A stretch of DNA of 64,000 nt from a virus. The stretch lies in IMG/VR virus record IMGVR_UViG_3300028581_000011, positions 121,249-185,248 of that record. One strand, 5' to 3'. The notes beneath the pieces are model-generated. The model was given only the letters and a program-made list of their open reading frames with translations, was not told the origin of the DNA and ran no database searches. Each line of letters starts with the position of its first letter. Position 1 is the stretch's first letter. The position numbers were made by a program, and so were the translations under genes. This document shows, piece by piece, positions 26,784-34,691 of the stretch.

Positions 26784-27916
26784 CGCGTAAACGCCATCGG
26801 AGTCAGGGCATTTATAACGCCAGCCACAACGCCCGTGGTCTTCAGTATGTCCTGTGCTTTCTGCGGTAGTCCGAATATTGATCCTAGCGCTTTACCAAAT
26901 AGAGCACCGGCTACATAGCCAGTACCCATGCCAGCCGTCAAACGACCTAGGTCGCCCATTGTCACCATTGACGACCGCTGAGGGTCTTGCTCCCTGGATT
27001 CGGCTAAGAATGCCGCTGTATCCACTAAGGACATAGCTGCATTTCTCGTTGCCGGATTAACAGCGAACGCTACGTTAGGATCATAATACAATGTATCACG
27101 AAGCGCGGGAACCGGGATAGGCGGTGGAAACATGCCACCGGCCCCTGTATCGTCATTGTCCCAGGCAGCGGCCTTAGTATCTGGAAGATCTTCTTCAAAC
27201 TCCCAGGTAGGATCAATTCTTGCCGGTTTGTCAGGAACGATGGGCCAGCCGGATGTAAGCGGCTTATTGTGCTTGCTGTTCACCCAGCCCCACACAGCGC
27301 CAGGAGCGGCACCAGTCAGTCCACCCAGAACAGCGCCTGTGGCGGCTAGTCGCTTCTTATTCCAGCCAGGGAGAACGGAGCCCATCAAATAGCCGCCGCC
27401 ATAGCCTAGACCGGCACCAAGCAAACCTGACGTTAGCATGGCTGTCAGAGGACTTGGATCGCCTGGTACGAAGTCAGCGATACGACCCGGCAGATGATTG
27501 GTAAGCTGCCCTAGCGTGTTGACAAACGTGCTGTACGCCGTTTTTTCGCTGAGGGCTATGTTGATGGCCGGTCGCAGATGGATCTGAAAACTATCCTGCG
27601 GAAGCGAAGAACTATCGCCGTGGATAGTAAGGACATCGGTCAGTCCATGATCTTCAGCCAGCTTGTACAGCACATTGTGCCACTTTGCCTGCACATCAAC
27701 AGGCATGTCGACGTGGTGCAGCAGAAGTGCTTCCTTTTCGGGACTTACCGATACCGACCTGTAACCAGCAACGTCTAAGTCGGCTACATCCTGCTGCAGC
27801 TGCTCGGCCAGCTTATTGTATTGACGCCAGTTCTCCTCGGCGGCTTTTACAATACCCTGTGCGGCCTCGTATTCAGACAGACCCTGACACAGGTAGAACA
27901 AGTTTGCGTAGTTCAT
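26780..27916 (-). CDS. Glycine-rich membrane protein, unknown function
   Basis: A 378-residue protein with AAAGGA upstream of its ATG. The first 135 residues look soluble and helical/beta. Residues about 155-205 contain glycine-rich hydrophobic segments (LLGAGLGYGGGYLMGSVL and AATGAVLGGLTGAAPGAVWGW). A Pro-rich stretch (GGMFPPPIPVPA) and a further small-residue segment near the C-terminus (GYVAGALFGKALGSIFGL) follow. It is another member of the zipper-plus-linker set. Its N-terminus overlaps the glycosyltransferase gene by about 40 bases. Confidence 0.65.
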   Translation of the reverse strand: MNYANLFYLCQGLSEYEAAQGIVKAAEENWRQYNKLAEQLQQDVADLDVAGYRSVSVSPEKEALLLHHVDMPVDVQAKWHNVLYKLAEDHGLTDVLTIHGDSSSLPQDSFQIHLRPAINIALSEKTAYSTFVNTLGQLTNHLPGRIADFVPGDPSPLTAMLTSGLLGAGLGYGGGYLMGSVLPGWNKKRLAATGAVLGGLTGAAPGAVWGWVNSKHNKPLTSGWPIVPDKPARIDPTWEFEEDLPDTKAAAWDNDDTGAGGMFPPPIPVPALRDTLYYDPNVAFAVNPATRNAAMSLVDTAAFLAESREQDPQRSSMVTMGDLGRLTAGMGTGYVAGALFGKALGSIFGLPQKAQDILKTTGVVAGVINALTPMAFTR

Positions 27917-28625
27917 CGCTGTCTAGTCCTTTGTGATAGCTACGGGTATTACGGCCCACCAACGGATCCCACAAAGAACCAAAGTCGATCAGCCAAGCTT
28001 TGTTTTTCCAGGCTGGGTACAGTCTGTGCAAAATGATTTCAGCTGGCATCGATGCCGACAACGACACAACCACAGGGCCGTCGAGGCTGTTGAGCTTGTC
28101 AGCTATATCCATTGTCAGTGACGACAGCGCTAGGTAGCAATCCCTGACCGGCACCTCGATAAAAGCTGCATAGCCAAAATACCTGTCGATATCTCGTAAG
28201 TAAGCCGGTCCAACCATGATCACAGGCAGCTGACGTAAGGCAGATATCAGAGGCAGCAATCGATTGTGGCCGCTTGCATGATGAAATATGTCGGCCTTGC
28301 ACCAAGCCGTCGGTAAGTTATGCGTGGTCGTAATCTGACTGATCCATTCACCACACAATCGAAGAGCAAGGTTCTGCATACCGAGCAAATAGTCATACTC
28401 GTCGCGCGACTGTCCGCAGTCCTTCAGAACATCTAGCAAGTCACGACCCATGTCGGGGAAATGCTGATGCTTATCGCAATTGCGAGACGGAGCACTACCC
28501 GGCGTTAGGTACTTCCTTACAGCCGCCCACTCACCGTCACCCCATCGAGAAAACGAGAAAGGCTGTTTTTCATTGAGCTTATCGACCAACGATTGATAGG
28601 TTACGTCTTCAGTAATGGCAAGCAT
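27873..28625 (-). CDS. GT-D-type glycosyltransferase
   Basis: A 250-residue cytoplasmic protein. SFSRWGDGEWAAVRKY near residues 24-38 matches the RYGDGE-type motif of GT-D-fold (DUF1792-like) glycosyltransferases, with the Asp-Gly-Glu expected to hold the metal and nucleotide sugar. The following LRLCGEWISQITTTHNLP and PVIMVGPAYLRDI segments fit that fold. It may add sugars to a phage glycan, to DNA or to a host structure; RmlA, RmlB and an RmlD-like protein in the same window could supply a dTDP sugar. AAGGA precedes the ATG. The call rests on motif memory; substrate unknown. Confidence 0.55.
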   Translation of the reverse strand: MLAITEDVTYQSLVDKLNEKQPFSFSRWGDGEWAAVRKYLTPGSAPSRNCDKHQHFPDMGRDLLDVLKDCGQSRDEYDYLLGMQNLALRLCGEWISQITTTHNLPTAWCKADIFHHASGHNRLLPLISALRQLPVIMVGPAYLRDIDRYFGYAAFIEVPVRDCYLALSSLTMDIADKLNSLDGPVVVSLSASMPAEIILHRLYPAWKNKAWLIDFGSLWDPLVGRNTRSYHKGLDSDELRKLVLPVSGSV

Positions 28626-28701
28626 GTTTTTTCCTTTTGAACAGTAAGCTGCCCGCTCTGTCGAGAAAAACAGACAAAGGTCGCTCTGTGTGTTTCACAG
28701 A

Positions 28702-31506
28702 TTAGCCTTCGTGAAAAGCAATTAGGGCGGGGGCACGTAAGGCCCCTGACGGTAGTTGCTGCTGGGCTCTTACCTTGGCAACTCGACCAAGATACAGATC
28801 AGAGGCATTGAACAGATCCTTACGAAGATCGTCAGAAATGCCTGTGCCAACCTCGCCAACTTCCGGCCCGTCAGGTGTGAGTGAGTATCCGAACCCACCC
28901 GCACCGACGTTAGTGTACTTGCCCTTGCCTGGGAATATTCGTTTTACGTAGACATCATGGTCTTCCGTAAACTTGCTTTTCATCGGCTTGCCTGTGGGCG
29001 GATGTATGACAACACCCTCACTGGTCAGCGGATGCTTACCAGCTCTGATGGTTTCCCACAGGGCCTTAGCTGACTCAGCATCTGTAGCCTCATCGGCCAC
29101 ATGAAATTGCTCAGGCAGATGCTTGGCGACATCACGTAGCATCTGCATTCGCTCGCTGTAAGGCACATCATCAGGGTGAATAGGACGGCTTCCCAGCTGC
29201 TGCACATCGTACAGCATGCTACGAAGCTTGATGTTCCTTTCCTTCTGTGCTTTCAATGAATTAGCAAGTGTGGCATTCAGAATACCACCTAACTCTTGGG
29301 GCGGGATGACACTATCTCTCTCAACGCCGTCTCCACTGTGTACGGCAGCTTGATCAGCAGCCCCATCGCCAGCTGGCGAAGCTCCGATTCGCTGAGCGAG
29401 GCTATCACCGCCTGTTCCTTCAGCCTCAGCGTTGGACGACACTGCCCGTTCTTGCAATTTCCGCAAGCCATATAACTCCCCCTTCAAAATAGACCCAACC
29501 AATTCTTTAGGTATGTTCAGGCCCTGATGCTTTTTACCAAACATCCGTTCGGTATGAACAATTGGACGGCCAGTGGTCTTGCTGGTTCTGTACGACAGAA
29601 CTTCCACACCATCCCGCACCAGTCTGATAAGAGAAGACGCACCATCTAGCTTAGGCTGGACACTACTGCCCGGCTGCAGCTTATCAAGCACGTCGTTCAT
29701 CTGCTCTGCCGGTATACGCTTGTAGTGCACCTTCTCGTACGGCAGCGGCTGCTTTGGCGTTGTATTCAGTAGCAGCCAGTCTTTCTCACGGCCACGCCCT
29801 GTGCGTATCATTGTGAAACGCTCAGGATAGCGTTCGTCAGCTGTACTGAAGTCGAGACGACCCGGCTGCACACCTGTGAGCAGTATCTGTCCCTTGCGCT
29901 GCGTCTTTACAGTGCCAGCGCCGTAGCCTTTTAAGGTGCCTTGGAAGTCTTTGTAGCCGTGGGCGTGTAAGGGCTGCTGTACGGCAAGATGCTTAGCGCC
30001 AGGGGCCGGTAGGCCCTTTCTAGCGGCCCAGCTGTACAGGCCCAGCGAAGGGCCGCCTATGCGTATATCCGAGTGCAGGCCAGCTCTCTGTGCGGCATGC
30101 TCTTGAACTACGAAGTCAAACAGCTCACCAGGGGTAAGCTTTGACAGGTCACCAAAATTAGCCCTGTCAGGAATACCCATACCAGGAGCGGCAGTCTTCA
30201 GCCAGCTTGCGGCCTTTTCATCTAAGCCAATCTCGTCACCGTATAGAGTGACACCGTACAGCTCGCAACCAATTTTGGCTGAAAATTCGCTGTCGTCAGA
30301 CTCAAAGATGTAATTAGCGCTAATTACATCTTCTGCCTCTTTTGAGTCAGGCCATGGTTCGCCACATCGATTGCAACAGTCATCATCACCACGTTCCAAG
30401 AATGCATCGCAGTTCGGGCAGCATTCATCAGCAGCCTGTTTACCTAGCAGATGTCGAGCCATCTGCAGGACCTGCTCCTGGTCCGCAAGCGTATAGCCTC
30501 TGTTTTTGTAGGACGCTAGCGCACGTCTGTTAATCTGCCACAACTTTGGTAACGATAGTAACTCAGGTAGGGGCGCACGCAATCCCATAGCGATATTACG
30601 TCGCACAGCGCGCAAAGCCGACAACGATGGCCACGTATTAAGCAACATCGAGTTATCAGCTGGCACATCGTGCAACCCGCTATTCGAAAAGCCACTAACG
30701 ACGACAGGCTGTGTTTGCTGAGCAAGCCATTGCTGATACTTGCTTGCAACACTTTTTTCAAACTCCTCTTCCTGGCCTGGTGCCCAGTTATAGTCGGTCA
30801 AATTGGCACCTGCCGGAATACCCATGTCGCGCATCACTTCGCCTGAGAAGTCGTCCAGGTCTTTAGCTACAACACCCTGATGCTCGTCTGCGATCCGATT
30901 TAACGTTGTGGTCTTGCCGGCACCGGAGGCACCTGCGATACGAAGTATGGGTTTTTCAGCTGCGGCCTTACTGACTTCGTTCTCGTTCAATACGTTGGCT
31001 TTTCGTATGCCAATCGTGCAATGGAATTCAAACTCGCCGTCGTGTGGTTTGCTGGACAGTCCGTAAGACCGGCGCAACTGCTGCAGCTCAGGACTCTTTA
31101 CCTCGATAAACCATACCCTAGACACGCCTGACCATCCGTGCGGAACAACAGTCTTAACACGGCCTAGCGTGTATCGAAAGCTTCCACCACGTTCTGTGAG
31201 CTTATCGGGTCCACCGATCTTCTCGATGTCAGCCTTGGAGAATACGGATATGTGTGCTGTGAGCTTGCCGTTGTCATCAACAGGCAATTCGACGCCCGGT
31301 TCATCCAAGGCATCGAAGCATCCGCGCACAATGGCGTTTGGCACGGCTAGAAGGCCCCAACCAGACTGACTGACATACAGTCTTCCGGCCAAGGCATGCG
31401 CTGCCACAGGCTTAGCGGCCTCCTTCACGACACTGGCCACTATATCCTGATAAACCTGCTGCGAAATCTGCGGATAGACTAGACTCACAGCGCGCCTCTC
31501 AGTCAT
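28702..31506 (-). CDS. Multidomain nucleic-acid end-healing and ligase protein
   Basis: A 934-residue protein with what I read as five modules. (1) Residues about 1-175: 2H phosphoesterase with TAHISVF (H85-x-S87) and FHCTIGI (H162-x-T164). (2) About 185-345: P-loop kinase with GASGAGKT (192-199) and KDLDDF. (3) A zinc knuckle, CCPNC at 362-366 and CCNRC at 377-381. (4) About 465-545: LigD-type 3' phosphoesterase with H470, LHSDIRI (H478, D480, R482) and a later His before a Tyr-Gly-x-Gly-Thr-Val-like segment. (5) About 590-934: ATP-dependent ligase with KLDG (619-622), a motif III-like ELYG and SEGVVIHPP, then a KSK-type motif V. End repair followed by sealing is the likely role, on DNA or RNA. 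The start overlaps the previous stop. A 28-bp perfect palindrome sits inside the gene. Confidence 0.75.
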   Translation of the reverse strand: MTERRAVSLVYPQISQQVYQDIVASVVKEAAKPVAAHALAGRLYVSQSGWGLLAVPNAIVRGCFDALDEPGVELPVDDNGKLTAHISVFSKADIEKIGGPDKLTERGGSFRYTLGRVKTVVPHGWSGVSRVWFIEVKSPELQQLRRSYGLSSKPHDGEFEFHCTIGIRKANVLNENEVSKAAAEKPILRIAGASGAGKTTTLNRIADEHQGVVAKDLDDFSGEVMRDMGIPAGANLTDYNWAPGQEEEFEKSVASKYQQWLAQQTQPVVVSGFSNSGLHDVPADNSMLLNTWPSLSALRAVRRNIAMGLRAPLPELLSLPKLWQINRRALASYKNRGYTLADQEQVLQMARHLLGKQAADECCPNCDAFLERGDDDCCNRCGEPWPDSKEAEDVISANYIFESDDSEFSAKIGCELYGVTLYGDEIGLDEKAASWLKTAAPGMGIPDRANFGDLSKLTPGELFDFVVQEHAAQRAGLHSDIRIGGPSLGLYSWAARKGLPAPGAKHLAVQQPLHAHGYKDFQGTLKGYGAGTVKTQRKGQILLTGVQPGRLDFSTADERYPERFTMIRTGRGREKDWLLLNTTPKQPLPYEKVHYKRIPAEQMNDVLDKLQPGSSVQPKLDGASSLIRLVRDGVEVLSYRTSKTTGRPIVHTERMFGKKHQGLNIPKELVGSILKGELYGLRKLQERAVSSNAEAEGTGGDSLAQRIGASPAGDGAADQAAVHSGDGVERDSVIPPQELGGILNATLANSLKAQKERNIKLRSMLYDVQQLGSRPIHPDDVPYSERMQMLRDVAKHLPEQFHVADEATDAESAKALWETIRAGKHPLTSEGVVIHPPTGKPMKSKFTEDHDVYVKRIFPGKGKYTNVGAGGFGYSLTPDGPEVGEVGTGISDDLRKDLFNASDLYLGRVAKVRAQQQLPSGALRAPALIAFHEG
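30305..30332. repeat. Palindrome copy 2, extended to 28 bp, inside a coding region
   Basis: Perfect palindrome of 28 bp centred on the same TAATTAGCGCTAATTA (30311-30326), with AAGATG on the left and CATCTT on the right. It lies in the ligase fusion gene and encodes part of DVISANYIF. Conserving a perfect 28-bp dyad inside a coding sequence is unlikely by chance, so a DNA-binding role is inferred. Confidence 0.9.
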
Positions 31507-32107
31507 TCAGGCTTAATCGCGATAATGCGCGCTGCTGAGAACTACTCGGAGGCGCAGGATTTATAGGATGGCTGTGGCTATCGCCAGGCTGCACAGGCAT
31601 GGAATCAATAACCGGTGCAGGTAACGGCGCAGGCTTGGCGGCATCTGATCTGTAAAAGAAGGCAACAGAGTACCAACCAGTGCCATCGCGTATGGCCCGT
31701 ACTGTTGCATCGATACCAACTAACTCACCACTCTTAGTCCTAGCCGTACATGTAATGTGTTTGACCTTCTTGTATGAATCCATATCTTGCACACGTTCGA
31801 TGGCTTGTCGATGCTTACAAGCCACATTCGGATCCATCATGAAGTCAGGTGCAGATCCAATAACTTCCTTAGCTGACCAGCCAAATAGATCTTCTGCGCC
31901 TTTATTCCATTCGACGATCAACCCATCAGGATCAAGCATCGCGAATGGATATGTGCTGTCGTACAGCATCTGAAAGTATGCTGACGATCTAGTCTGCGCA
32001 GATGTGACTATGAACTGTTGCGTAACGCCGTAGGCGATCAATATGCAACATAGCAGCCACGAGATCACGGAAGACACTATTACCCCGTAACTACGTGCCC
32101 TAGTCAT
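31499..32107 (-). CDS. Membrane-anchored PAS-domain protein
   Basis: A 202-residue protein. The ATG at 32107 has AGGAGG six bases upstream and is preferred to upstream starts. One membrane segment at about residues 6-24 (VIVSSVISWLLCCILIAYGV) is followed by a PAS domain (about 38-155): FAMLDPDGLIVEWNKGAEDLFGW then a TRAKSGELVGIDATVR-like region, matching the PAS core. There is no kinase or cyclase output domain, and the C-terminus is Pro/Ser-rich. A sensor or adapter at the membrane is plausible, perhaps for timing lysis, as a holin-like gene lies directly upstream and overlaps it. Ligand and partner unknown. Confidence 0.75.
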   Translation of the reverse strand: MTRARSYGVIVSSVISWLLCCILIAYGVTQQFIVTSAQTRSSAYFQMLYDSTYPFAMLDPDGLIVEWNKGAEDLFGWSAKEVIGSAPDFMMDPNVACKHRQAIERVQDMDSYKKVKHITCTARTKSGELVGIDATVRAIRDGTGWYSVAFFYRSDAAKPAPLPAPVIDSMPVQPGDSHSHPINPAPPSSSQQRALSRLSLND

Positions 32108-32450
32108 CGGCATCCTCCTTGACTTTTTTACGTTTCCATCCGCCTCGCGGCGCAATGCTTATGTCTATTCCACCGTTCTGAATGACACTGAGCACAAAGT
32201 CTAGTATCGGTGTACCGCCCAGGCTAAGCAATAGTAACAGCCCGAGCAGTAATTGAACATTGGACGTAAGGTATTCCCGCCCAACAAGCCCGCAAGCCAA
32301 CCCTGATAAGCCTGAGTTCAGTAACACGCTAACCAGTGTGCGGATAGAGAGCGACCTTTTAGATCGCAAAACAGAAGCTAACCCGGCAAAAGCAGTGACA
32401 CCGAATATTAAGGCTAGTAGTTGGAACTGTGTCAGCGATTCCAGCTGCAT
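32100..32450 (-). CDS. Holin-like small membrane protein
   Basis: A 116-residue protein with three likely membrane segments (about 7-27, 42-60, 66-90) and a highly charged C-terminal tail (GGWKRKKVKEDADD). Size, topology and the basic/acidic tail fit a class I or LydA-like holin, which would time pore formation for lysis. It overlaps the PAS protein's start. No endolysin is recognised in the window, so the call is tentative. Confidence 0.45.
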   Translation of the reverse strand: MQLESLTQFQLLALIFGVTAFAGLASVLRSKRSLSIRTLVSVLLNSGLSGLACGLVGREYLTSNVQLLLGLLLLLSLGGTPILDFVLSVIQNGGIDISIAPRGGWKRKKVKEDADD

Positions 32451-32630
32451 AGTGGCCTCCCTGCGGCTGACACATGGCGGCGCCGGTGCAGCTTACATGG
32501 TGTTTCGATTGGCGTCGCTACGTGTGGTGTGGTCAGGCACAGCGCAGTTTTGTAGCACTAGCAGGGGATGCTGCGTCCTGTCACTTTTAATATAGCACCA
32601 ACATGTGTAGTGGTCTATTCGGGTGTCCCC

Positions 32631-33563
32631 TCAGTCCATCTCGACAGTTGCCGTGTTGTCATCAGGCTGCATGGTGCCAGCTAGCCACTTTCGCAAGCCG
32701 GCTGTCCAAGAGCCGATAGCCGGGCCGTGTAGCGACGTATATCGTTCCGTGTTCAGCGCCGTGTAGCGTGGTATGGGATGCTTGCTATGGAAGGCATTTG
32801 CCGACTGTCGTTGTAGCTTGTTAGAGCAGCCGAGATGCCTTGCCATCATGTCGGCCACAGCATACCAACAGCACAGCTCCTCACCAGCAATATGATATAT
32901 GCCGGGGTCAATAGCGCTGCCCTGATCAACAAACCACAGCAGCGCATTGACGAAGTGCGGGATAAACGTGAGACTTGTAACCACGTCGTCAAATACCGTG
33001 ACAGTCGGTTGTGCCGTCGACTTCAAGGCCGTGTACAACAGGCGAACTGAATTCAGCCTGTATTGTTCGGAGAGTCCGAAGAGAGTTGACGTACGTATGA
33101 TGTAGTATGGTGCGTCGTGTGCGTCACGCATTCGGCGTAACAGTGTGTGCTCTGCCATCGCCTTGCTTATGCCGAAGGCATCGACAGGCCCCACAGGATC
33201 AGCTTCCCAGTAAGGAACCTTGCGGCGTAGATCCAATCCAAAAACATGGCTCGTCGACATCTGGTAAAAGGGGATGTCCCGACGAGCCGCAACGTACGCT
33301 AGATTGTCCACAGCAACTACATTTGTCTCCCACGCATCATTGGTCATCACTTGGTCTGTCGGCGGTGTCAGCAATCCAGCGCAGTTGATGATTGCATCTG
33401 GTCTTACTGCAGCCACCCAACGCCTTACTCGCGTCAAATCTCTGATGTCCAACGCTTCCCGTGTCTTTGGTATGGCCTGTTCACCTAGAGAAAGAACAAG
33501 TGCCTGACCTAACTGTCCCGCTGCTCCGAGAACCAAATATCGTCCACGAGTACCGGCTGTCAT
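32631..33563 (-). CDS. dTDP-4-dehydrorhamnose reductase-like protein (RmlD family)
   Basis: A 310-residue short-chain dehydrogenase of the extended type. GAAGQLG near the N-terminus is the NAD(P)-binding turn and the sequence follows RmlD through SNYVF-like SHVFGLD and RTSTLFG segments. The catalytic YxxxK is changed: residues read FGISKAMAEH, with Phe replacing the Tyr, so it may be a weak or altered enzyme. RmlA and RmlB in the same window supply the upstream pathway steps; no RmlC is visible. GGAGATAG precedes the ATG. A sigma70-type promoter is upstream at 33639-33666. Confidence 0.7.
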   Translation of the reverse strand: MTAGTRGRYLVLGAAGQLGQALVLSLGEQAIPKTREALDIRDLTRVRRWVAAVRPDAIINCAGLLTPPTDQVMTNDAWETNVVAVDNLAYVAARRDIPFYQMSTSHVFGLDLRRKVPYWEADPVGPVDAFGISKAMAEHTLLRRMRDAHDAPYYIIRTSTLFGLSEQYRLNSVRLLYTALKSTAQPTVTVFDDVVTSLTFIPHFVNALLWFVDQGSAIDPGIYHIAGEELCCWYAVADMMARHLGCSNKLQRQSANAFHSKHPIPRYTALNTERYTSLHGPAIGSWTAGLRKWLAGTMQPDDNTATVEMD

Positions 33564-33638
33564 AAACTATCTCCAAATAGGTACTTACAGCCGCATCCAT
33601 GCCTTTTGTGCTGCCCTGCAGAGCTAAATGCTCTGAAT

Positions 33639-33666
33639 ACTATACCAGCTTGGGGCCTGCTATCAA
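33639..33666 (-). promoter_or_regulatory. Sigma70-type promoter upstream of the RmlD-like gene
   Basis: On the minus strand a TTGATA (33661-33666) and a TATAGT (33639-33644) are separated by 16 bases. This is a near-consensus promoter reading into 32631-33563, about 75 bases from its ATG. It implies that the host polymerase can transcribe this gene. Confidence 0.6.
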
Positions 33667-33741
33667 GTGGAACAAGCAGAGCCAATAGGCGTATATATGA
33701 AAAGTTGATAATTTGCGTAGGCTGCTGAATCTCTGATAGCT

Positions 33742-33776
33742 AAAAAAGAGGGGCACTGGCTTTCGCCAGCCCCCTC
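33742..33776 (-). terminator. Rho-independent terminator after csrA
   Basis: A G+C-rich hairpin (GAGGGG ... CCCCTC with an inner CTGGC/GCCAG) is followed on the minus strand by six T. It ends the csrA transcript; the next gene has its own promoter. Confidence 0.9.
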
Positions 33777-33800
33777 AACACGTAACAACTCAGCCGTACG

Positions 33801-33980
33801 TCATTGGACGTCGGCCTCAGGCGCTACGTTGATCGCCTGCAATTCTTCCCGAAGGATACGCACGTCGTTGGGCGCTGAAATCCCTAGACGCACCTTCCCT
33901 CCTTGCACGCTCACCACCTTGATGACGATGTTGTCACCAATCAGAATCCCTTCATTAGCTCCGCGTGTCAGCACCAGCAT
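33801..33980 (-). CDS. csrA: CsrA-like translational regulator
   Basis: A 59-residue protein, short but complete: MLVLTRGANEGILIGDN, then VKVV-type strands and KVRLGISAPNDVRILREEL. This matches the CsrA family from start to the RNA-binding core, including the N-terminal MLVLTR and the VRLGISAP/REE segment. CsrA dimers bind GGA in leader RNAs and change translation or decay. A phage copy could redirect host carbon, motility or virulence control, or regulate phage mRNAs, many of which have GGA in their ribosome sites. AAGGAGG precedes ATG by five bases. A terminator follows. Confidence 0.95.
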   Translation of the reverse strand: MLVLTRGANEGILIGDNIVIKVVSVQGGKVRLGISAPNDVRILREELQAINVAPEADVQ

Positions 33981-33990
33981 TTTCGCCTCC

Positions 33991-34296
33991 TTACGTTATG
34001 GCTGTTTCGGGATACAGCCAGTTTCCAGTTAACCAGGCTCGTTCGAACTCAATCGCTTGTGCATAGCGCACGAACGGTCGCCCGGCTTCGTCCCGCTGAG
34101 TCACGGGACCTCCAACGGTTCTCAAGTCCACTTCCCACAACGCACCAGTGTCAGAGTTCAACACTGGCATGATCAGAGTTCGTAGCGCGACCACGTCAAC
34201 CCGCTGTTCAGGTTGTATGGCGCGCGACAACAAATCAGAAAGGCCATCGTCATAGATGGCCCGAATACCCTGCGGCGTGATGACTAGCTTGGCCAC
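33991..34296 (-). CDS. Small protein upstream of csrA, unknown function
   Basis: A 101-residue protein starting at a GTG at 34296 that overlaps the stop of the upstream gene. Mixed alpha/beta with a Trp-rich end (AWLTGNWLYPE). It lies ten bases before csrA and is co-transcribed with it. No family was recognised. Confidence 0.6.
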   Translation of the reverse strand: MAKLVITPQGIRAIYDDGLSDLLSRAIQPEQRVDVVALRTLIMPVLNSDTGALWEVDLRTVGGPVTQRDEAGRPFVRYAQAIEFERAWLTGNWLYPETAIT

Positions 34297-34691
34297 TAGC
34301 CGCCGTAGCTCATCTTCGTCTGGTTATAGTCGCTCTTCCACTGCCAGTTGTCCTTAACGTAGCAGCGGAATTGGTCATCATCGAGCTCGATGATTTCATT
34401 GCAGGCCATCTTCAACATGTCGATTGCCTCTTCGTACTCTCGGGCGTAGCACTGTGGCGTACGAATGCTGAAGTACGTCGTCGGCGGCCAGTGAGAACCG
34501 GCGCGCAATGATTGATCGTCATGATCCAAGATCTTCTGCATTTCGTCGTGACGTTGCATAAACGCCGCCTGGGCTGCCTTGGCGTATTTCTGCAACGTTT
34601 CTTCGAAGTCGGCAATATGCTTTGCCAGGTTGGCCTGCACAATCGCCAACAGATCGTCCTTCTTAACCTGAATCACTAAGTCGCTGCGCAT
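34296..34691 (-). CDS. Helical small protein, unknown function
   Basis: A 131-residue, mostly helical protein with an early coiled-coil-like stretch (about 10-55) and a Cys/aromatic-containing end. It overlaps the genes on either side by 1-16 bases, so it is part of the Ycf46-like operon. No known domain was recognised. Confidence 0.6.
   Translation of the reverse strand: MRSDLVIQVKKDDLLAIVQANLAKHIADFEETLQKYAKAAQAAFMQRHDEMQKILDHDDQSLRAGSHWPPTTYFSIRTPQCYAREYEEAIDMLKMACNEIIELDDDQFRCYVKDNWQWKSDYNQTKMSYGG

Noticed and set aside
28702-31506. Plain bacterial LigD
   Set aside because: No primase/polymerase domain is present, and the 2H and kinase-like domains are not part of LigD.
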